A stretch of 64,000 nucleotides of DNA from Caldilineaceae bacterium. GTDB taxonomy: Bacteria > Chloroflexota > Anaerolineae > Caldilineales > Caldilineaceae. Below the pieces are notes generated by a model. It worked only from the letters and a program-made list of their open reading frames with translations, had not been told where the DNA came from and did no database searches. A program made the position numbers and the translations under genes. Below are positions 8,946 through 15,181 of this stretch, piece by piece. The stretch lies in assembly GCA_022827195.1 (NCBI GenBank), contig JAJDTL010000039.1, forward strand, positions 112,398-176,397, written 5' to 3'. Every line of letters starts with the position of its first letter. Within the stretch, counting starts at the first letter, position 1.

Positions 8946-9970
8946 TACCGCTCCGGCAGAAAATCGTTCGTGTACGCGCTCTCCGCGTCGAACGACTCGA
9001 TGATCCCGTTCTCGACCAGGAAATCGGCGTACGCCTGCCACACCTCCGTCGTCTGGATCCCCCACTGCGGCGCCTCTGCCTGGTACTCCTTCGACAGCCA
9101 GTCCTGGCTCGTCCGCACCAGCGTCTCGTCCAAATCAGGGTTCGCCCCAAGCAGTATGTCCGCCGCCTCCGTCGGGTTCTCAATCGCAAACTCGTAGCCG
9201 CGCGCCGACGCCCCAATGAACGCCCCCACCATCGCAGGGTCCTCCGCGATCAGCGCCTCGCTCGCGATCAGGATCGGAGTATAGTAGTCCGGAATGCACT
9301 CCAGGTAGTCCTTCAGCATCACCACGTCCAGCTCTATCCCCTGCACCTCCGCGTTGATGCCGCCCCAGCCGTAAAAGATCCACACGAAGTCGACCTGGTC
9401 CGCCTCCGTCACCGACAGAAAGTCCGCCCAGCCGATGTCGATGAACTCGATGCTTTCAGCCGACGAGCCTTCACACTTCATCAAAAGGTCCAGCGTCGGA
9501 TACTCGATCGGCGACCCGAACGCGCCGTAGCGCATGCCCGCCAGGTCCGAGGGCGTCTCGAGCCCCTTTCCCTGCGCCCTGCGCGACGCAAAGCCAGACG
9601 TGTTGTGCTGGATGATTGCCGCAACCGAAACGATCGGGACGCCCTCGTTGCGCGCAAATGTGGTCCCCTCCTGGTAGCTGAAACCGAAATGCGCCTGCCC
9701 TGTCGCCACAACCTTGTGTACGTCCGACTGGCCCGGCAGCACAATCTCCACGTTCAGCCCCGCCTCCTCGTACCAACCCTTCTCCTGCGCCACGTAGATG
9801 CCCGTGTAGTTCGTGTTCGGCGTCCACCCCAGCATCAACGTTACGTCCTTCGGCTCCGCCATCGCGCCCTCGCTCGGCGCCTCCGGTGCAACCGGAACAC
9901 ACCCCGCCGCCAGCACCAATGCCAGCACCAGCCCAATCCATCCAAACCTTCGCCGCATTCCCTTCCCCAT
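8945..9970 (-). CDS. thiY: ABC transporter substrate-binding lipoprotein, NMT1/THI5-like (ThiY type)
   Basis: This 341-residue lipoprotein has a basic N-terminus, a hydrophobic core and a lipobox LAAGC with the lipidated Cys at residue 24. It would be anchored outside the membrane. After the signal comes LGWTPNTNYTGIYVA and an EKGWYEEAGL segment, the typical opening of NMT1/THI5-like proteins that bind the thiamine pyrimidine (HMP) or its formylated amino precursor. It is followed immediately by the ATPase and preceded by the permease (47-bp gap). Together with the TPP riboswitch this makes import of a thiamine pyrimidine precursor the likeliest role; riboflavin or other aromatic ligands occur in relatives. 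Confidence 0.88.
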   Translation of the reverse strand: MGKGMRRRFGWIGLVLALVLAAGCVPVAPEAPSEGAMAEPKDVTLMLGWTPNTNYTGIYVAQEKGWYEEAGLNVEIVLPGQSDVHKVVATGQAHFGFSYQEGTTFARNEGVPIVSVAAIIQHNTSGFASRRAQGKGLETPSDLAGMRYGAFGSPIEYPTLDLLMKCEGSSAESIEFIDIGWADFLSVTEADQVDFVWIFYGWGGINAEVQGIELDVVMLKDYLECIPDYYTPILIASEALIAEDPAMVGAFIGASARGYEFAIENPTEAADILLGANPDLDETLVRTSQDWLSKEYQAEAPQWGIQTTEVWQAYADFLVENGIIESFDAESAYTNDFLPER

Positions 9971-10017
9971 CGTTTTCCTCCTTACAGTTTGAGTCAGCCG
10001 CAGCAGCTGCCGGCTGC

Positions 10018-10779
10018 CTATGTTTCACTTCGTTCCGCGAAGTACCACGGCATCACTCGCCGCTCAATCACGAAAACCGTGAGAAACAGCACGATGCTCA
10101 GCAAAGATATGATCGCAATCGTCATGAAAACACTCGCCGTCTTGAACGCCGCCGACATGCGCAGCAGGTAGATGCCAAGCCCTTGCTTCGCCCCCACCCA
10201 CTCGCCTACCACCGCGCCCGCCACGCTGTACGTCGCCGCGATCTTCAGCCCCGAAAAAAAGTAGGGTCCCGCCGCCGGCAACCGCACCTTCCGCCAGATC
10301 TGCGGCCATGTCGCCCCCATCGAGCGAAACAGATCGACAATATCCGGCTCCGTCGCCGTCAACCCGTCGCTCGTGTTCACCGCGATCGGAAAAAAGCAGA
10401 ACAGCGTTACCACGATCACCTTCGGCACAATCCCGAAACCGAACCAGATGATCAGCAGCGGCGCCAGCGCGATGATCGGCACCGTCTGCGATATAACCAG
10501 CAGCGGATAGATCGCCCGCCGCAGCCACGGCGAAAAATCCATCGCCGCCGCCACCGCTACCCCCGCCGTCACCGCCACCGCTACCCCAATCGCCACCTCC
10601 AGCAGCGTCTGACCCACGTGCACGCCGATCAGACCGCGCGTCTCCCAGAACGACTGCCAGATTGCCGACGGCGACGGCAAAATCCAGACCGGCACTGCCA
10701 GCCCCCGTACGGCCACCTCCCACACCGCCGCAAATACAATCAGAACTATCGCAGGGACAAACAGCCGCGTCGTCCTCAT
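10018..10779 (-). CDS. thiX: ABC transporter permease, SsuC/ThiX family
   Basis: This 253-residue integral membrane protein has about six membrane segments. It carries the EAA-loop region typical of BPD permeases (SMGATWPQIWRKVRLPAAGPY; here the loop contacts the ATPase). VGQTLLEVAIG and the C-terminal VVGEWVGAKQGLG are conserved in the NitT/TauT group. Its ATG (10779) overlaps the stop of the thiamine-binding protein gene by 4 bp, so it is the second gene of the TPP-controlled operon and forms the channel for the lipoprotein and ATPase encoded downstream. Confidence 0.9.
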   Translation of the reverse strand: MRTTRLFVPAIVLIVFAAVWEVAVRGLAVPVWILPSPSAIWQSFWETRGLIGVHVGQTLLEVAIGVAVAVTAGVAVAAAMDFSPWLRRAIYPLLVISQTVPIIALAPLLIIWFGFGIVPKVIVVTLFCFFPIAVNTSDGLTATEPDIVDLFRSMGATWPQIWRKVRLPAAGPYFFSGLKIAATYSVAGAVVGEWVGAKQGLGIYLLRMSAAFKTASVFMTIAIISLLSIVLFLTVFVIERRVMPWYFAERSET

Positions 10780-11075
10780 CGCGCCTCTTCGCGGAACTTC
10801 GAAACCAGCCCGTCGATCGTCGTGCCCGTCCTCGACTCCCCGATCTTGATGATCGAGACAACCCGCTCCACCCCCTCCACAAAACAGGCCCGGTGCGCCG
10901 CCTTCGCCACCTCCAGGCAGCTGTCCAGGTCGCCCTCCACCGTCGTCCCCATCGGCCCCACCTCATACCTCAGCCCCGACGCCTCGATCACACCAATCGC
11001 CCGCTCCACCACCGCGTACGCATCCTCCCCCGTCCCCGGCAGCACCTCAATGTCCACAATCACCGACTTCGCCAT
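10776..11075 (-). CDS. MTH1187/YkoF-like thiamine-binding protein
   Basis: This is a small cytoplasmic protein of 99 residues, full length for the MTH1187 family of ferredoxin-like-fold proteins known to bind thiamine or its parts. Recognisable features are VDIEVLPGTGED at the N-terminus, the central GLRYEVGPMGTTVEGD and the end SIIKIGESRTGTTIDGLVSKF. It is the first gene behind the TPP riboswitch and overlaps the permease start. In other genomes such genes also sit beside thiamine-type ABC systems; it may store, sense or hand over the imported pyrimidine or thiamine. The start is supported by GGAGAGGAGGAAGGGGC-type purine-rich sequence just upstream. Confidence 0.88.
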   Translation of the reverse strand: MAKSVIVDIEVLPGTGEDAYAVVERAIGVIEASGLRYEVGPMGTTVEGDLDSCLEVAKAAHRACFVEGVERVVSIIKIGESRTGTTIDGLVSKFREEAR

Positions 11076-11100
11076 GCCCCTTCCTCCTCTCCTTCATCCC

Positions 11101-11125
11101 GTAGGGGCAGGCCTTGTGCCTGCCC
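11101..11125. repeat. Dispersed palindromic repeat, copy 2
   Basis: This copy is base-for-base identical to 7177-7201, with the same 8-bp stem (11105-11112 with 11118-11125) and 5-nt loop. It lies in the 5' leader of the thiamine operon, between the riboswitch terminator and the first gene, so it is transcribed there. Read in one frame it encodes GAGLVPA, a peptide signature by which such repeats show up in spurious ORFs. Confidence 0.85.
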
Positions 11126-11163
11126 TTCCCCACAGTCCCCACTCACTGCCCAAGACACACAAC

Positions 11164-11205
11164 CAAAAACTGAAAACTAGAAACTGAAAACTAGAAACTG
11201 AAAAC
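11164..11205. repeat. Heptamer array B
   Basis: Six 7-bp units alternate tgaaaac and tagaaac (first unit caaaaac). The array abuts the poly-A that encodes the U-tract of the riboswitch terminator on the minus strand. Confidence 0.85.
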
Positions 11206-11230
11206 AAAAAAACCGCCCTTCCAGGCGGCT
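11204..11230 (-). terminator. Rho-independent terminator of the TPP riboswitch leader
   Basis: On the minus strand, CCGCC, a 6-nt loop and GGCGG are followed by seven T residues. It lies about 40 nt after the TPP aptamer and before the first gene, the position expected of an expression platform that stops transcription when TPP is bound. Confidence 0.85.
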
Positions 11231-11267
11231 GACGTTCGATTCTTCCCCAAAAATATGCGCATCACAC

Positions 11268-11375
11268 CAATTCCTACGCCAGCATTACCTGGATCAGGTC
11301 CGTCGGTCATCTCCACCGCGCGTCCCGCGACGCCCAAGGAGATATCTCAGCCCGGTTTATCCGAGCTCCCGATTG
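11268..11375 (-). promoter_or_regulatory. TPP (THI-box) riboswitch
   Basis: Reading the minus strand, the aptamer shows the conserved segments in order: GGGCTGAGAT (about 11343-11352), then a variable P3 arm, then GACCTGATCCAGGTAATGC and TGGCGTAGGAA (about 11271-11300). These are the thi-box pyrimidine-sensing and pyrophosphate-sensing helices. The element is flanked by a good promoter upstream and a terminator downstream and precedes the thiamine-binding/ABC operon. Binding of TPP is expected to switch the operon off. Confidence 0.95.
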
Positions 11376-11425
11376 CGATTCAATTGTTCAGGTGCGGACA
11401 GGCGCCCACCGGCACCGTCAAGCGC

Positions 11426-11454
11426 AGTATACCCGGCCTCGCCTTACAGGTCAA
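11426..11454 (-). promoter_or_regulatory. Sigma70-type promoter of the TPP-riboswitch operon
   Basis: Minus strand: TTGACC (11449-11454), 17-bp spacer, TATACT (11426-11431). The start of transcription would fall near 11419, about 45 nt ahead of the aptamer. Confidence 0.75.
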
Positions 11455-11552
11455 GTAGCAAAACGCAACTGGATACATCCCAAAATCGGGGTGCGAATCC
11501 CTCATCCTCTTGCAGCAACCGAGGCATACCCACACCCCGCAGTTCCTGGCCG

Positions 11553-11601
11553 CTATCCACTATCCACTACCCACTACCCACTACCCACTACCCACTGCCG
11601 A
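11553..11601. repeat. Heptamer array C
   Basis: Units ctatcca, ctatcca and ctaccca (four times), then a variant ctgccga. The array sits in the 500-bp gene-free stretch (11455-11961) upstream of the Cys/His-motif gene; apart from arrays C and D I see no gene there. Confidence 0.85.
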
Positions 11602-11834
11602 CATGAATTCCCCGCCAGACGATTCCCACCCCAAAAATGGGTTGCCGCCTACGCAGCTTCAACCCAGACCCGGAATCACTGCCCTGGCATAGGGGCCGCC
11701 CCCGTCATACGAATGAACTCGCGCCGCTCCGTAAGTCCCCCTACCCGCCCCTCCCACCATCCTCCGAAGACGAATTTTCCAATTTTCAGTGCAAATGACT
11801 TCAAACCCTGCTACCCTGTTAAAGAAGATACAGA

Positions 11835-11918
11835 ACTGGCGACTGACCACTGCCAACTGGCCACTGGCCACTGGGTACTGACCACTGGCAACTGCCAACT
11901 GACCACCGGCCACCGCCG
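11835..11918. repeat. Heptamer array D
   Basis: Twelve consecutive 7-bp units of the form ACTGRCC or ACTGSCA (with late variants accggcc, accgccg). This is the reverse complement class of array G at 61971-62068. It ends about 40 bp before the start of the next gene. Confidence 0.85.
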
Positions 11919-11961
11919 TTCCGCCGCATGCCTGCGGCCAAGATACAAGGAGAACACGAAA

Positions 11962-12876
11962 GTGGCGAAGACACCCTGCAGAGGCGTCAGAAAAGACGGC
12001 ACTCCCTGCCGCGGCAACGGCCTCAAGCAGCTCGACGGCTACTGCATCGCACACGCCTCACCCGAAAAGACACGCGCCTGGCGCGTGCGCGGCGGCCAAA
12101 ACTCGTCCACCGCCGCCCGCGCCGACAAACGTATCCCCGAACGCCTGCGCGACGCCATAAACGAAGTCCGCGCCGGCATGACCGCGGTCAAAGAAGGCAC
12201 CATGTCCCCCGCCGCCTACAACGCCATCTGCCGCGGCGCCAATACACTGGTCATGCTGCACCGGGCCGCCGACTCCGAAATGGACGAAGTCCGCGCCGAA
12301 GAAAAAGCCGAAGCCGCAGCCCAAGTCAGCGGCCTCCACGGCGATCTCGAGATCCTCGCAGCCGCCGACGAACTCTCCGACCGCCACGAACGTTACCACG
12401 TCGAATCACTCGTCGAACAAGGCTTCGTCGCAATGGAAGGCCTGTTCGGCAATAAGAGAGGCAAAACCCTGTTCCGAAACAAACCGGTCCTTACCGACGC
12501 CGGCTGCCTCCGTTTCGGCCAATTCCCATTGATCAGCGCCGGCTACAAAGTCTTGAGCGAAACAGAAGAGAAACTCATGGACGGCGACTTTGATGAGGGC
12601 TCTCTGGCCAGCTTGCTCAGCATGCTTGAAGCCTCCCGTGTCGTAACGCAATCCAGCAGGGAAAAACTGGACCATCCCCCGCCCGACCCCTTCACCGGCC
12701 AGCCCCTGGGACAGCTTCCACCCAGCGTCGATAAGGGATTGCCGACCTTTCTCGACCCTGCCGATGACCCGGCCGAGCTCATGGATGAACTGCTCGAAGA
12801 GCACAACGAACTCATAGAAAAAATGCGTAATGTATACCAGGAAAGCTACGGCCCTCTACCTCGAGACTCCGATTAG
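11962..12876 (+). CDS. Unrecognised protein with N-terminal C-x9-C-x11-C-x2-H motif
   Basis: The product is 304 residues from GTG 11962, which has AAGGAG at good spacing. An upstream open frame reaches back to 11392 but consists of translated repeats. Residues about 5-30 hold a Cys/His cluster (C-x9-C-x11-C-x2-H, opening CRGVRKDGTPC and ending GYCIAH) of the kind seen in small DUF5763-like zinc-binding modules. The rest is helical and charged, with an Ala/Glu-rich stretch near 110-125 and a Pro-rich turn near 240-250. No enzyme motif or membrane segment is visible. Flanking heptamer arrays suggest a gene in a variable region. Possible DNA- or RNA-binding role, unproven. Confidence 0.7.
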   Translation: MAKTPCRGVRKDGTPCRGNGLKQLDGYCIAHASPEKTRAWRVRGGQNSSTAARADKRIPERLRDAINEVRAGMTAVKEGTMSPAAYNAICRGANTLVMLHRAADSEMDEVRAEEKAEAAAQVSGLHGDLEILAAADELSDRHERYHVESLVEQGFVAMEGLFGNKRGKTLFRNKPVLTDAGCLRFGQFPLISAGYKVLSETEEKLMDGDFDEGSLASLLSMLEASRVVTQSSREKLDHPPPDPFTGQPLGQLPPSVDKGLPTFLDPADDPAELMDELLEEHNELIEKMRNVYQESYGPLPRDSD

Positions 12877-13286
12877 CCCCGCCGGGAACGGCCCCACCCG
12901 GCCCAACTCAGGGAATAAATATTATATCTTTTTGTAGCTCTATCCCTCCGCGCCCCTCTTACAGACGGCGCCGTCCCCTCGCGCCCGTCCTCCGCCGCCC
13001 CAGCAGGACCAGCCCTTGCACACGCCCCCCCCGGCACCACTCCGCCCCATCCCTGCCCCTCTCCCGTCCCCAAAACAAAGCGCCATTAACCGGAAAACAG
13101 GGTTCCCGCCTACCAGTCTCCCGCCCCGCCCCAATTCCCCAAAAACAGTTCCCAAACACTCGCAAACGCTCACAGACGCTCGCAAATCTCTCACTCGCCT
13201 TTCCTGCTCCCGCCCCTCCCACACGCCCAGCCTGCCCCAATACAAAACGCCGGCCCCCCATCGAGGACCGGCGTCCAACTTCCCAC
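12877..13286. other. Gene-free, pyrimidine-rich stretch
   Basis: No ORF here is supported. The stretch begins with an A+T-rich run (12911-12940) that could melt easily and continues as strongly C-rich plus-strand sequence leading into heptamer array E. No promoter or hairpin stands out. Confidence 0.6.
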
Positions 13287-13384
13287 CATCCACCCACCGG
13301 CTACTGACCACTGGCTGCCGGCAACTGGCAACTGGCAACCGGCAACCGGCAACCGGCAACTGACCACTAGCCACCAGCCACCCC
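13287..13384. repeat. Heptamer array E, overlapping the end of an exporter gene
   Basis: About fourteen 7-bp units (ccaccgg, ctactga, ccactgg, caactgg, caaccgg and variants) run in constant phase. The last units lie inside the exporter gene whose stop codon is at 13367-13369, so its final residues (VAGG) and stop are encoded by the repeat. Confidence 0.85.
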
Positions 13385-15178
13385 CCACTGCAGTTCCCCC
13401 TCCCGCTCATCCCGGAACTGCTTCGTGTACAGCCCAAAGTACCTGCCTCGCAGACCGATCAGCGCCCCATGGCTCCCCTCTTCCACGATCCGCCCATCCT
13501 CGATCACGAGGATCCGGTCCGCCTTCCGAATCGTCGAGAGCCGGTGGGCAATGATGAAACTGGTCCGCCCCGCCATCACCGCGTCCATCGCCTCCTGGAT
13601 CAGCGCCTCGGTCAGCGTGTCCACCGAGCTCGTCGCCTCGTCCATGATGAAAATGTCCGGCTCCGCCAGAATCGCCCGCGCCAGGCTCAGCAGCTGCGTC
13701 TGGCCCATCGACAGCAGGACGCCCCCCTCCCCGACCTGGCTCTCATACCCGTCCTCCAGCGCCTCGATGAACCCATGCGCGCCCGCCATGCGCGCGGCCC
13801 TCTCGACCTCTTCGTCGCTCGCCTCCAGCCGACCGTAACGAACGTTCTCCCGGATCGTGCCCGAAAACAGGTGCGGCGTCTGCAGCACCACGCCGACCCG
13901 GCTGTGAATGCCGTGCAGCGTCCAGTCCCGGTAATCCCTGCCGTTGACCAGAATCCGCCCGCTCGTAGGCTCGTAGAAGCGGCACACCAGGTTCACAATC
14001 GTCGACTTGCCTGCGCCCGTGGGCCCCACCAGCGCGATCTTCTCGCCCTGCTTCACCCGCAGGTCGAACCTCTCCAGCACCGGCTTCTCCTCCTCGTAGC
14101 GGAACCCGACGTCCTCAAATACGATGTCACCCCGCAAACTCTCCGGCGCCAGCGCACCCTCGCGGTCCTCGATCTCCGGCACCGCATCGATTAGACTGAA
14201 AATCCGCTCCCCGGAAGCGATCGCCTGCTGCATCTCCGCATAGACCCGCGCCATCTCCTGCACCGGCATCAGCATGAACGTGATGTAAAAGATGAACGCC
14301 TGCAACCCCCCGATCGTCACCGCGCCCAATTGGAACTGCCACCCCCCGTACATCACGATCGCCGACACGCCCACCGCACTGATCAGCTGCACCGCCGGCA
14401 GAAAGAGCGCCGAAAGCATCGCCGCCCGGTATCCCGCCCGGTACATCGTGCCCGTCAGCTCCCTGAACTCGGCCAGGTTCGCCTCCTCGCGGCGCAGCGC
14501 CTTCACCACCCGCACGCCCGTGATGTTCTCGTTGTACGCCCCCGTGATCTTCGAGTTCGTCCTCCGCACCTCTCTGTACTCCACCAGGATCCGCTTCTTA
14601 AACTGGATCGCCACCACAACCAGCACCGGCGCCACAGCCGCCACGATCACCATCATCTGCACGTTGATCGTCGCCATGTAAGCCAAAAACACGACAATGC
14701 CGATTACGCCCCAGACCAGGTCCAGAAGGCCCCACGAGACCAGCTCGCCCACCCTCGTAGCGTCCGACGTCAGCCGGCTCATCAGCCACCCGACCGGCGT
14801 TCTGTCATAGTAGGACAGCGATAGCGCTTGCAGGCGCGCGAACATCGCCTTGCGCAGGTCGTACTGCACCCGCTCACCCAGACGCGACGCGCAGAAGATG
14901 AACCCCATGACGCCCAGCGAAATCGCCAGCGCCGTCAGCCCGAACTGCACCATCAGCCCCGTCAGCCGCTCGGCATCGCCCGCCAGAATGCCCTCATCGA
15001 CCAGCCGCTTCCCCAGCAGGATCAGGTAGCCGTCCGCCAGTGTCGTCCCCAGTACGGACAGTAGGTAGCCGAAGAAATACGGCCAGTGCGCCAGCCCCTG
15101 CTGCAGGATGCGCGCCACCGTCTTTCCATTGAACTCGGTGTCGAACTCCTCTTCCGCAAAATACTCTTCCTGTGCCAT
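13367..15178 (-). CDS. ABC exporter half-transporter (heterodimer subunit A)
   Basis: The protein has 603 residues: an N-terminal six-helix membrane domain (about 30-330) fused to an ATPase domain. Walker A is GPTGAGKST (about 385), the signature is LSMGQ instead of LSGGQ (about 490), and Walker B is IFIMDEATSS with the normal catalytic Glu (about 512). It is encoded 3 bp after the larger subunit, so the two should form a heterodimeric exporter of the BmrCD/TM287-288 type for drugs, lipids or peptides. Its altered signature pairs with the altered Walker B of the partner to make one degenerate ATP site, as known for this class. The C-terminal end runs into heptamer array E. Confidence 0.92.
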   Translation of the reverse strand: MAQEEYFAEEEFDTEFNGKTVARILQQGLAHWPYFFGYLLSVLGTTLADGYLILLGKRLVDEGILAGDAERLTGLMVQFGLTALAISLGVMGFIFCASRLGERVQYDLRKAMFARLQALSLSYYDRTPVGWLMSRLTSDATRVGELVSWGLLDLVWGVIGIVVFLAYMATINVQMMVIVAAVAPVLVVVAIQFKKRILVEYREVRRTNSKITGAYNENITGVRVVKALRREEANLAEFRELTGTMYRAGYRAAMLSALFLPAVQLISAVGVSAIVMYGGWQFQLGAVTIGGLQAFIFYITFMLMPVQEMARVYAEMQQAIASGERIFSLIDAVPEIEDREGALAPESLRGDIVFEDVGFRYEEEKPVLERFDLRVKQGEKIALVGPTGAGKSTIVNLVCRFYEPTSGRILVNGRDYRDWTLHGIHSRVGVVLQTPHLFSGTIRENVRYGRLEASDEEVERAARMAGAHGFIEALEDGYESQVGEGGVLLSMGQTQLLSLARAILAEPDIFIMDEATSSVDTLTEALIQEAMDAVMAGRTSFIIAHRLSTIRKADRILVIEDGRIVEEGSHGALIGLRGRYFGLYTKQFRDEREGELQWGVAGG

Positions 15179-15181
15179 CGA

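Noticed and set aside
9886..11187. 433-codon plus-strand ORF across the thiamine operon
   Set aside because: Arg/His-rich translation opposite confirmed ABC genes; its end is the GAGLVPA-encoding repeat and heptamer array B.
11485..11525. tRNA-like T-arm (ggggtgcgaatccct)
   Set aside because: The arm has mismatches and no matching D-arm, anticodon arm or acceptor stem can be drawn.
11392..11961. N-terminal extension of the Cys/His-motif protein
   Set aside because: It consists of translated heptamer arrays C and D and riboswitch-promoter sequence; GTG 11962 has the ribosome site.
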